From contig NZ_WGNY01000010.1 of assembly GCF_016124325.1 (NCBI RefSeq), forward strand, positions 32,388 through 96,387: a stretch of 64,000 nt of DNA. Direction: 5' to 3'. Shown in pieces: positions 8,076 to 17,968 of this stretch. Every line of letters starts with the position of its first letter. The first letter of the stretch is position 1. The notes below the pieces were generated by a model. It was not told where the DNA came from and did not search any database. It saw only the letters and a program-made list of their open reading frames with translations. Made by a program: the position numbers and the translations under genes. This DNA comes from Phenylobacterium sp. GTDB taxonomy: Bacteria > Pseudomonadota > Alphaproteobacteria > Caulobacterales > Caulobacteraceae.

Positions 8076-9269
8076 ATGCTCGGTGGGCTGAAGGGGGCGT
8101 TGGGACGGAGCCGGGGGCGTATCGCCGCCGCCTGCGCCGCTGCGCTCGCCGCGGGCCTGGCCGTGGTGGCCGTCGGCCACGCCGCCACCGAGTCCGTCGA
8201 CATCATGCAGGTCCGCATGGGCGGGGACGCCGCCGAGACGCGCACGGTGCTCGACCTGGACGGCGCGGTGAGCGCCAAGCTGGTTTCCGACGGCTCCACG
8301 GACGGCCGCGTGGTCGTGATGCTGCCCAATGTCGCGGTCGAACGCGCCCGGCAGGGCGCGGGCCGCGGACTGGTCAAGGCCTGGCTGGTCGATCAGGTCA
8401 AGGGCGGCGCCCGGCTGCAGATCGAGCTGGCGGGCGACGCGAAGGTGAAGCGCCGCTTCCTGCTCCCGCCCGCCGACGGGATCGCCAACTACCGCTATGT
8501 GATCGACGTGGCCGCTGCGCCGAAGGCCGGCAAGGCGGGCCAGCCCGAGATCCGCGGCCAGCTCCGGGCCGAAAAGGCGCCGCCGCTGCCGCTCAAGAAG
8601 GTGGTGGTCGTCGACGCGGGCCATGGCGGCAAGGACGTGGGCGCCCAGGGCGCCAAGGGCTTCGAGAAGGACGTCAACCTGGCCGCCGCGCTCTCGCTGG
8701 CCGACCAGCTGCGCGCGACGGGCCGCTACAAGGTGGTGCTGACCCGCTCCACCGACGTCTACATTCCCCTGGAAGACCGTGTGCGCGTCGCCCAGCGGGC
8801 CGGCGCGGACCTGTTCATCTCGCTGCACTCCGACAGCGCCGCCGAGCCCGACCTCAAGGGCGCCAGCGTCTACACCCTGTCCGACCAGGCCTCGCAGCGC
8901 GCGGCCCGTTTCGTGGACCGAGACGACTGGTTCATGAAGGCCAGCCTGACCGGGGACCAGGGCGTGCGCGACATCCTGTTCGACCTGACCCAGCGGGCCA
9001 CGCGCAACCGCTCGGCGATCTTCGCCCAGACCCTGGTTTCCGACATCGAGGGGGTCGCCCCGCTGCTGCGCCGCAGCCATCGCGACGCCGGCTTCATGGT
9101 GCTGCTGGCGCCGGACGTCCCGGCCGTGCTGCTGGAGATGGGCTTCGTCTCCAACCCCGACGACGAGGCGCGCCTGCGCGACGCCGCCGCGCGCGACCAG
9201 CTGATGGGCGCGGTGGCCAAGGCGATCGACGAGCACTTCGACGACCAGATGAAGGTCGCGGCCCGCTGA
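8076..9269 (+). CDS. amiC: N-acetylmuramoyl-L-alanine amidase, AmiC-like (AMIN + Amidase_3)
   Basis: A 397-residue zinc amidase that cuts the bond between N-acetylmuramic acid and L-alanine in peptidoglycan, needed for daughter-cell separation. Residues about 10-35 form an N-terminal export signal. An AMIN domain (about 35-140) directs it to the division site. The catalytic domain (about 180-395) shows the zinc ligands and catalytic glutamates in VVDAGHGGKD, EKDVNLA, ISLHSDSA and LLEMGFVSN. I chose ATG 8076 because it starts the signal peptide; a GTG at 8073 is equally possible and the ribosome site is weak. It is followed 90 bp later by mrcA on the same strand, a common envelope pair in this group. 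Confidence 0.93.
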   Translation: MLGGLKGALGRSRGRIAAACAAALAAGLAVVAVGHAATESVDIMQVRMGGDAAETRTVLDLDGAVSAKLVSDGSTDGRVVVMLPNVAVERARQGAGRGLVKAWLVDQVKGGARLQIELAGDAKVKRRFLLPPADGIANYRYVIDVAAAPKAGKAGQPEIRGQLRAEKAPPLPLKKVVVVDAGHGGKDVGAQGAKGFEKDVNLAAALSLADQLRATGRYKVVLTRSTDVYIPLEDRVRVAQRAGADLFISLHSDSAAEPDLKGASVYTLSDQASQRAARFVDRDDWFMKASLTGDQGVRDILFDLTQRATRNRSAIFAQTLVSDIEGVAPLLRRSHRDAGFMVLLAPDVPAVLLEMGFVSNPDDEARLRDAAARDQLMGAVAKAIDEHFDDQMKVAAR

Positions 9270-9359
9270 CGCGCCACGGCCCGCGGGCGTTGGCGCCCGC
9301 GCCGACACAGGCTAGACGACCCTCTTGGAACCGGCCCGGTCCGGGAGGCGAGTCTCAAG

Positions 9360-11792
<2,433 letters not shown>

Positions 11793-11855
11793 GAGCGGGT
11801 TGTCACGCGCCCGGGGGCGGGATAGACCCGCCGCCCTTACGATTGGAGTGGGTCC

Positions 11856-12966
11856 ATGAGATTGGATGTCGAGGCCGCCAAGGCCGACATCGAGCAGTCG
11901 GTCGAACTGCTCAGGAGGCGTCTTTGACTGGGAGCCTGCGCTCCGAAAGCTCGATGAGCTGAACGCCCGCGTCGAGGACCCGACGCTCTGGAACGACCCC
12001 GACGAGGCCCAGGCGGTCTCCCGCGATCGTTCGCGCCTTGCGGCCCAGATCGAGGCGGTGCAGGCGCTGGAGCGCGATCTGGCCGACGCGGTGGGCTATG
12101 CCGAACTGGCCGACGAGGAGGGCGACGAGGCCAGCCTTGACGAGGCCCGCGCCCAGCTCAAGGACATCAAGGATCGCGCCGCGCGCGCCGAACTGGAAGC
12201 CCTGCTTTCGGGCGAGGCGGACGGCAACGACGCCTACCTTGAGATCAACTCCGGCGCCGGCGGCACCGAGTCCAACGACTGGGCGGGCATGCTGCTGCGC
12301 ATGTATTCGCGCTGGGCCGGCGCCCACGGCATGACCGTGGAGGTGATCGAGGAGACGCCCGGCGAACAGGCCGGCGTGAAGTCGGTGACGCTGCAGGTCA
12401 AGGGGACCAACGCCTATGGCTGGCTGAAGAGCGAGGGCGGCGTCCATCGCCTGGTCCGCATCAGCCCCTTCGACTCCAGCGCGCGGCGGCACACCAGCTT
12501 CGCCTCGGTGTGGGTCTATCCCGTCGTCGACGACAACATCGAGATCGAGATCAATCCGTCCGACGTGCGGACCGACACCTATCGCGCCTCGGGCGCCGGC
12601 GGCCAGCACATCAACAAGACCGACTCGGCCGTTCGCCTGACCCACATCCCGACGGGTATCGCGGTGGCCTGCCAGACCCAGCGGTCGCAGCACCAGAACC
12701 GCGAGCAGGCCTGGAAGATGCTGCGCGCGCGGCTCTACGAGCTGGAGCTGGAGAAGCGCGAGGCGGCCCAGGCGGCGATCGAGGACCAGAAGACCGACAT
12801 CGGCTGGGGCCACCAGATCCGCAGCTACGTCCTGCAGCCGTATCAGATGGTCAAGGACCTGCGCACCGACGTGGAGACGTCCGACACGCAAGGCGTCCTC
12901 GACGGCGACCTCGACGCCTTCATGGGCGCGGCCCTGGCCCAGAAGGTGGGCGCGACGCGGGAGTAG
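11856..12966 (+). CDS. prfB: Peptide chain release factor 2 (programmed +1 frameshift)
   Basis: RF2 recognises UGA and UAA stop codons and triggers peptide release. Reading starts at ATG 11856 and meets an in-frame TGA at 11925-11927. A +1 shift continues in the frame of base 11926 and gives about 369 residues. The SPF codon-recognition motif is in [10 protein letters not shown]. The peptidyl-transferase motif GGQ is in [11 protein letters not shown]. The frameshift is the known autoregulation of this gene, so it is not a sequencing error or a pseudogene. The TAG stop directly abuts the TAG of the convergent bactofilin gene. The short gap after mrcA contains a GC hairpin but no T-run. Confidence 0.97.
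11913..11928 (+). promoter_or_regulatory. RF2 programmed frameshift site
   Basis: AGGAGG (11913-11918), CGT, CTT, TGA, C. An internal Shine-Dalgarno sits three bases before the slippery CTT, next to the stop TGA, with C in the following position. This is the standard arrangement: when RF2 is scarce the ribosome slips from CUU to UUU and reads GAC. Here the upstream element is a perfect AGGAGG, stronger than the AGGGGG seen in Escherichia coli. Confidence 0.95.
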
Positions 12967-13398
12967 CTACTCCGCGGCGACGCTGAGCGAGGCGGGCGCT
13001 TCCAGCGCCGGGGCGGCGGCGTTGGGCGCCAACACCAGGCTGCGGCCCTCGAAATGGGCGCCGGCGTCGATCGCCAGTTCGGCGTGGCTGATGTCGCCCA
13101 CGACGTGGGCGGTGGCGCACAGGCGAACCAGCCGCGCGGAAACCGTTCCCGAGATCCGTCCGCGCACCTCGACGCTCTCGGCCTGGATCGTGCCGGTCAC
13201 CGCGCCGGTCTCGCCGATGGTGAGGCGTCCGACGGTGATGTCTCCCTCGACGGCGCCGTCGAGGTGCAGGTCGCCGGTCGTGGCGAAATCGCCGCGGATG
13301 GTCACGCCTTCGGCGACGAGGGACGCGACGGCCGTCCTGCGCGGCGCGGCGGCGGGTTCGGCGGTCGCCTGGCCTTTAGTCGGCGTCTTGGAGAACAT
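12967..13398 (-). CDS. Bactofilin (polymer-forming cytoskeletal protein)
   Basis: A 143-residue protein of the bactofilin family, which self-assembles into nucleotide-free filaments at the membrane and recruits cell-wall enzymes. The core (about residues 28-118) shows the repeating G-x-I/V pattern of a right-handed beta-helix (GVTIRGDF, GDLHLDG, GAVEGDI, GAVTGTI, GRISGTV). The Ala/Pro-rich ends are disordered. The start (13398) overlaps the end of the M23 peptidase gene by 23 bp, so the two are translated from one mRNA. That pairing is known in Caulobacter relatives, where bactofilin and M23 endopeptidase direct local wall growth such as stalks. Confidence 0.92.
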   Translation of the reverse strand: MFSKTPTKGQATAEPAAAPRRTAVASLVAEGVTIRGDFATTGDLHLDGAVEGDITVGRLTIGETGAVTGTIQAESVEVRGRISGTVSARLVRLCATAHVVGDISHAELAIDAGAHFEGRSLVLAPNAAAPALEAPASLSVAAE

Positions 13399-14536
13399 AC
13401 TGCCCGGCCTTCAGGAAGCGGCCCGGGTTCTGGGCCCGACCGTTCACCCATACCTCATAGTGCAGATGGGTCCCAGTCGAACGACCCGTGGAGCCCATCG
13501 CGGCGATCCTTTGCCCAACGGCTACGCGTTGGCCGGGCCGGACGAGTATCTTGGAGAGGTGGGCGTAGCGGGTCTTGAGGCCCTGGCCATGGTCGATCTC
13601 GACCACATTGCCGTAGCCGGAGCGCACGCCGGTGAACGACACCACGCCGGGGCCGGTGGAATAGATCGGGGTGGCGTAGCCGCCGGTGAAATCCAGGCCG
13701 GCGTGATAGGCCGGCCGGTGCGTGAAGGGGTCGAGGCGGACGCCGAAGCCGCTGCTGCGCTGAGTGTGCCGGGTCGGCTGGCCGAGCGGCAGGTCGTCCA
13801 GCGCCTCCGACAGCGCGTGGGTGTCGGCGACATCCTGCGCGGCGCGCTGGATACGCATGGCGAAATCGTCGTCCACGTCCAGCACCGCCGCCAGCGCGCG
13901 CGGATCCTTCGATTCGATCAGCGGGCCGCCCAGCGCGCCGCCGCGGTCGACGAACGACGACGGCGGCAGCCCGGCCATGCGGAACGCCAGCCGAAGGCGA
14001 TCGGCCCGGCTCTTGGCGAAGGCGTCGGCGGCCTCGAGGAGCTGTTCCTGGCCGATCCGCACCATCTCCACGCGCCGTCTCGGCGAGGCGTTGGTGTTGT
14101 GCGCCAGGGCGCGGTTGATGGCCGGCGTCAGCGCATCGCGCGCGCCGGGCTCGTCCTTCAGGTCGGTGAGCAGGAGGGCCAGCGCCGCGTGGCGCTTCTC
14201 GATGGCCGCGGCCGAGTCGACCGTGGCGCCCGAGGCGGCGCTCAGCCGGGCCATGGCGCTGTCGAGGCGCGCCTGGCGGTCGGCCACGTAGCGTTCCGAC
14301 TGCGACTTGATCCGGGCGATCTCGCGGTCGGCCGCCGAGGCGGAGAGGAGGTTCACCAGCATGGCCGCGGTCGCGACGCCCATCCACAGCGCGCAGCCGG
14401 CCACGCCGGCGGCCATCATCATCTGGCGTCTGGTGGTGAGCAGGAACCCCTTCATGGAGCCGCCCGAGCGCACGTAGAGGTGCCGTTCCGGAAAAAGGCC
14501 CTCGATTGTGCGGTAGAGCCGCGCCAGTCGTTCCAT
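13376..14536 (-). CDS. M23-family peptidoglycan endopeptidase, membrane-anchored (LmdC-like)
   Basis: A 386-residue metalloendopeptidase. A short cytoplasmic part is followed by a transmembrane helix (about residues 35-65), a periplasmic helical region (about 70-240), and the LytM/M23 catalytic domain (about 255-385). Zinc-site motifs are H-x3-D in YHAGLDF and H-x-H in GTHLHYEV. The gene overlaps the bactofilin gene downstream. In Hyphomonas and related bacteria the equivalent protein (LmdC) works with BacA; the same function here is inferred from domain order and gene order. No clear promoter was picked in the 139 bp upstream, which is AT-richer than its surroundings. Confidence 0.9.
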   Translation of the reverse strand: MERLARLYRTIEGLFPERHLYVRSGGSMKGFLLTTRRQMMMAAGVAGCALWMGVATAAMLVNLLSASAADREIARIKSQSERYVADRQARLDSAMARLSAASGATVDSAAAIEKRHAALALLLTDLKDEPGARDALTPAINRALAHNTNASPRRRVEMVRIGQEQLLEAADAFAKSRADRLRLAFRMAGLPPSSFVDRGGALGGPLIESKDPRALAAVLDVDDDFAMRIQRAAQDVADTHALSEALDDLPLGQPTRHTQRSSGFGVRLDPFTHRPAYHAGLDFTGGYATPIYSTGPGVVSFTGVRSGYGNVVEIDHGQGLKTRYAHLSKILVRPGQRVAVGQRIAAMGSTGRSTGTHLHYEVWVNGRAQNPGRFLKAGQYVLQDAD

Positions 14537-14675
14537 GCCTACGCCGTCCCCAACCCCACGGACACGGCGATATGCGATGAGTTTTTCATCACAGGCAACC
14601 CGTTGGCGGCCGATTTTAATCCTGAGGCGACGACTGGTCGCACGGTTAACATCGATTACCGGCGAAACCGGGATT

Positions 14676-15137
14676 TCACGCGCTCCTGGCCGCCTCCAGG
14701 ACGGCCTGGGCGTGGCCCGCCACCTTCACTTTGCGCCAGATGCGTCTGATCTGGCCGTCCTTTATCAGGAAGGTCGAACGGTCGATCCCCATGTACTTGC
14801 GGCCATACAGGCTCTTCTCGACCCACGAGCCGTAGCGCTCGATCACCGCGCCCTCCGGGTCCGAGCCCAGCGGGATGGTCAGATCGTACTTGGCGGCGAA
14901 CTTCTGGTGCTTGGCGATGGTGTCTTTCGACACGCCGATGACCGTCACGCCGGCCTTGGCGAAGTCGCCGGCCAGCGCCGTGAACTCCTGGGCCTCCTTG
15001 GTGCAGCCCGAGGTGTCGTCCTTCGGATAGAAGTAGAGCACCAGGGTCTTGCCCTTGAAGTCGGCCAGCTTCACCGGCCCGTCCGCCGTCTCCAGTTCGA
15101 AATCCGGCGCCGCGGCGCCTTCGGTCACGTCGGTCAT
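14676..15137 (-). CDS. bcp: Thioredoxin-dependent peroxiredoxin, Bcp/PrxQ type
   Basis: Reduces hydrogen peroxide and organic peroxides in the cytoplasm. The 153-residue length is normal for the family. The peroxidatic Cys44 lies in TSGCTKEAQEF. The resolving cysteine usual five residues later is absent, and the protein contains no other cysteine, so it must act as a one-Cys enzyme reduced by an outside thiol. It lies 134 bp downstream of tyrS on the same strand, with a REP-like element between them. Confidence 0.94.
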   Translation of the reverse strand: MTDVTEGAAAPDFELETADGPVKLADFKGKTLVLYFYPKDDTSGCTKEAQEFTALAGDFAKAGVTVIGVSKDTIAKHQKFAAKYDLTIPLGSDPEGAVIERYGSWVEKSLYGRKYMGIDRSTFLIKDGQIRRIWRKVKVAGHAQAVLEAARSA

Positions 15138-15159
15138 CGTTCAGCTCCAAGATTCCAGG

Positions 15160-15265
15160 GCCGTCATCCCCGGCCTTGCGCCGGGGACCCAGACACGCAG
15201 CGGCCAAGGTACGTCCCCTGACGTGAGCGCGTCCGGGTGGCCGGGACAAGCCCGGCCATGACGCC
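15160..15265. repeat. REP-like intergenic inverted repeat
   Basis: The left arm (15160-15198) begins GCCGTCATCCCCGGCC and ends GACCCAGACACGC. The right arm (15229-15265) reads GCGTCCGGGTGGCC and ends CCCGGCCATGACGCC. The arms are imperfect reverse complements about 38 bp long, separated by about 30 bp. Each arm also has its own small CCCGG/CCGGG hairpin. This type of GTCATCCCCGG repeat is scattered between genes in many alphaproteobacteria. It fills the gap between tyrS and bcp and may attenuate or stabilise the transcript. Confidence 0.65.
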
Positions 15266-15271
15266 GTAGGG

Positions 15272-16597
15272 CTACACCGGCTTCACCAGGACGATCTTCT
15301 TCTTGCCCGCGGCCAGCTTCACGACGCCGTCCACGAGGTCGGCCGCCGTCACGGCGCGGTTGGCGTCGGCCTCGGCCTTGTCGTTGACCCGCAGGCCGCC
15401 GCCCTGGGCGAGGCGGCGCGCCTCGCCCTTCGACGCGGCGAGGCCGGCGGCCACGGCCAGATCGGCCAGCATGACGCCCGCCTCCAGATCGGCCCGCGCG
15501 ACCTCATGGGTGGGCAGGTCCGCGGAGAGGCCGCCCAGCTCGAACGCCGCCTGCGCCGCCGCGGCGGCCTTCGCGGCCTCGGCCTCGCCGTGCAGCATCC
15601 GCGTCGCCTCGTTGGCCAGCACCTTCTTGGCGTCGTTGATCTCCGCGCCCTGCAGCGCTTCGAGGCGGGCGATCTCGTCCAGCGGCAGGTCGGTGAACAG
15701 CTTCAGGAAGCGCCCGACGTCGCCGTCCTCGGTGTTCCGCCAGAACTGCCAGTAGTCGTAGGGGCTGAGCATGTCGGCGTTCAGCCACACCGCGCCCTGG
15801 GCGGTCTTGCCCATCTTGGCGCCCGACGAGGTGGAGAGCAGGGGCGTGGTCAGGCCGAACGCGGGCTTCTGGTCCACGCGGCGGATCAGGTCCACGCCGT
15901 TGACGATGTTGCCCCACTGGTCTGAGCCGCCCATCTGCAGCACGCAGCCGTAGCGCCGCTCCAGCTCCAGGAAGTCGGTGGCCTGCATCAGCATGTAGTT
16001 GAATTCGATGAAGGTGAGCGGCTGCTCGCGCTCAAGCCGCAGCTTCACGCTGTCGAAGGTCAGCATGCGGTTGATCGTGAAGTGGACGCCGTACTCGCGA
16101 AGGAAGTCGATGTAGCCCAGCTTGGAGAGCCACTCGTCGTTGTTCACCAGGATGGCGTCTGTCTCGCCGTCGCCGAAGGTCAGGAACTTCGCGAACGCCT
16201 GCTTCTGGCTGGCGATGTTGGCCTCGATCTCCTCGGCCGTGCGGAGCTGGCGGGTCTCGTCCTTGCCCGAGGGGTCGCCCACCTTGGTCGTGCCGCCGCC
16301 CACGATGACGATCGGCTTGTGGCCGGTCTGCTGCAGGCGACGCAGCATCATGATGGTGATGAGGTTGCCCACGTGCAGGCTGGGCGCGGTGGCGTCGTAG
16401 CCGATATAGCCGGTGACCGGGCCCTTGCAGCAGGCCGCGTCCAGCTCCTCCGGATGCGTGACCTGGTGGATGTAGCCGCGCGCCTGCATCGTCTTCAGGA
16501 ACTCGGACTTGAAGGCGGTCTCGGTCATCGGCGGCGGGGTCTCTTCTCGTGGCGTCGCGGGCTCTAGCACGGGCGCGGCGGCGATTTCGAGGGACAT
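15272..16597 (-). CDS. tyrS: Tyrosyl-tRNA synthetase
   Basis: Charges tRNA-Tyr with tyrosine. Class I signature motifs are visible: APSLHVGNL (HIGH-type) and GAKMGKT (KMSKS-type). Tyrosine-pocket segments such as YIGYDAT and ATDFLEL are also present. A C-terminal S4 domain contains the LRVNDK segment. From ATG 16597, behind AAAGGAGC, the protein has 441 residues. Its first ~23 residues are a Pro/Glu-rich extension absent from most homologues, so a second ATG at 16526-16528 (418 residues) is an alternative start with a poorer ribosome site. It is divergent from anmK. Confidence 0.95.
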   Translation of the reverse strand: MSLEIAAAPVLEPATPREETPPPMTETAFKSEFLKTMQARGYIHQVTHPEELDAACCKGPVTGYIGYDATAPSLHVGNLITIMMLRRLQQTGHKPIVIVGGGTTKVGDPSGKDETRQLRTAEEIEANIASQKQAFAKFLTFGDGETDAILVNNDEWLSKLGYIDFLREYGVHFTINRMLTFDSVKLRLEREQPLTFIEFNYMLMQATDFLELERRYGCVLQMGGSDQWGNIVNGVDLIRRVDQKPAFGLTTPLLSTSSGAKMGKTAQGAVWLNADMLSPYDYWQFWRNTEDGDVGRFLKLFTDLPLDEIARLEALQGAEINDAKKVLANEATRMLHGEAEAAKAAAAAQAAFELGGLSADLPTHEVARADLEAGVMLADLAVAAGLAASKGEARRLAQGGGLRVNDKAEADANRAVTAADLVDGVVKLAAGKKKIVLVKPV

Positions 16598-16779
16598 GGC
16601 GGGCTCCTTTGCAGATGGGAGCCGGCGATCGTCTGATTTCACGGAGCGCCGGCCGGGGAGGGCAGGCGCGTGGGATCGGTCGCCTGCGTCAGGGCAGGCG
16701 GTAATAGCGGCCGGTCTGAAGGCGGCGTCCGATCATGGCGGGCTAGCTAGTCGCTGCGCATCATGGCAGTCAAGCCGGC

Positions 16780-17886
16780 ATGATCGTGCTGGGCTTCATG
16801 ACCGGGACTTCGTTGGACGCCGTCGACATGGCGGTGCTCGACACCGATGGCGAGGCGATCGCCGGCTTCGGGCCCGCGGGCGAGCGCAAGCTCACGGACG
16901 CCACGCGCGACGTGCTGCTGGAGGCGACCCGGCAGGCGCAGGCCTGGACGCGGGGGACGCCGGCCCCGGCGATCTTCGCCCACGCCGCCGAGATGGTGGC
17001 CGAGGAGCATTTCGCCGCCGCCGAGGTGTTCCTGGCCGAGAACAAGCTGGCCTGGCCCGACATCGATCTCATCGGCATGCACGGCCAGACGGTGCTCCAC
17101 GAACGGCCGAAGGATGGCGTTCCCGGCCGCACGGTCCAGCTCGGCGACGCGAGCCTCCTCGCCAAGCTCTCCGGGCGGCCCGTGGCCTACGACTTCCGCA
17201 CGGCCGATGTGGCGGCGGGCGGCGAGGGCGCCCCGCTGGCGCCCATCTACCACCTGGCCCGCGCCCGGGCGTCGGATCTCGGCCCGCCGCTGGCCGTGCT
17301 CAACATCGGCGGCGTGGCCAACGTCACCTTCTGGACCGACATCGGCGAGTTCTCGGCGTTCGACACCGGGCCGGGCAACGGCATGCTCGACCTGCTGGTT
17401 CAGGCGCGCGGCGCCGGTCGCTACGACGCCGGCGGCAACTACGCCTCGGTGGGCCGCGTCGACGAGAGTGTCCTGCGCACGCTGCTGGACCATCCCTACT
17501 TCAGCGAACCGCCGCCGAAGTCGCTCGACCGCTACGACTTCCCGCTCTCGGCGCTCGATCCGTTGAAGCTGGAGGACGCCGCCGCCATTCTGGTCGCCTT
17601 CACCGCCGGGGCGGTGAAGCTGGCGTTCGAGCAGCTGGGCCAGGCGCCCGGGCAGGTGATCGTCACCGGCGGCGGCCGCCACAATCCCGAGATCATGAAG
17701 GCGCTGGGCGCGCGCCTTGCCGTGCCCGTGAAGACGGCGGAGGACATGGGCTGGCGCGGCGACTCCATCGAAGCCGAGGCCTTCGCCTATCTCGCCGCCC
17801 GCACGTTCCGCGGCCTGCCCATCTCGTTCCCGAGGACGACCGGGGTCCCGAAGCCCATGACCGGCGGCCGGATCGTGGAACCCTAG
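16780..17886 (+). CDS. anmK: Anhydro-N-acetylmuramic acid kinase
   Basis: Phosphorylates and opens 1,6-anhydro-MurNAc to MurNAc-6-phosphate in cell-wall recycling. The 368-residue length is standard. Motifs are GTSLDAVD near the N-terminus (usually GTSxDGxD; alanine replaces the glycine), GMHGQTV, NIGGVANVT and DTGPGNG. The catalytic aspartate of the ASKHA fold is expected in GTSLDAVD. The gene is monocistronic as far as can be seen, divergent from tyrS across 182 bp. Confidence 0.95.
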   Translation: MIVLGFMTGTSLDAVDMAVLDTDGEAIAGFGPAGERKLTDATRDVLLEATRQAQAWTRGTPAPAIFAHAAEMVAEEHFAAAEVFLAENKLAWPDIDLIGMHGQTVLHERPKDGVPGRTVQLGDASLLAKLSGRPVAYDFRTADVAAGGEGAPLAPIYHLARARASDLGPPLAVLNIGGVANVTFWTDIGEFSAFDTGPGNGMLDLLVQARGAGRYDAGGNYASVGRVDESVLRTLLDHPYFSEPPPKSLDRYDFPLSALDPLKLEDAAAILVAFTAGAVKLAFEQLGQAPGQVIVTGGGRHNPEIMKALGARLAVPVKTAEDMGWRGDSIEAEAFAYLAARTFRGLPISFPRTTGVPKPMTGGRIVEP

Positions 17887-17918
17887 GGGGCCTTCCGCGA
17901 CGTCCCCCTTGCGGGTCA

Positions 17919-17928
17919 AACGATCGTT
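17919..17928. promoter_or_regulatory. Palindrome AACGATCGTT upstream of the monooxygenase (candidate TetR-type operator)
   Basis: A perfect 10-bp palindrome sits about 40 bp upstream of the GTG start at 17969, between TTGCGG and GCTGAAC in the likely promoter. TetR-family repressors of monooxygenase and degradation genes often bind sites with an AACG-ATCGTT-like core. No TetR gene is in the window, so the match is by pattern only. Confidence 0.35.
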
Positions 17929-17968
17929 CGGCACGCTGAACGCCGATAACCGATAAGGGGAGGCGACC

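Noticed and set aside
11804..11845. GC-rich hairpin between mrcA and prfB as a terminator
   Set aside because: GGCGGG-ATAGA-CCCGCC has no T-run and may as well be part of the prfB leader.
11866..12966. prfB read as a gene with a later start, or as a frameshifted pseudogene
   Set aside because: The AGGAGG-CGT-CTT-TGA-C signal and the good ATG at 11856 show the standard programmed frameshift.
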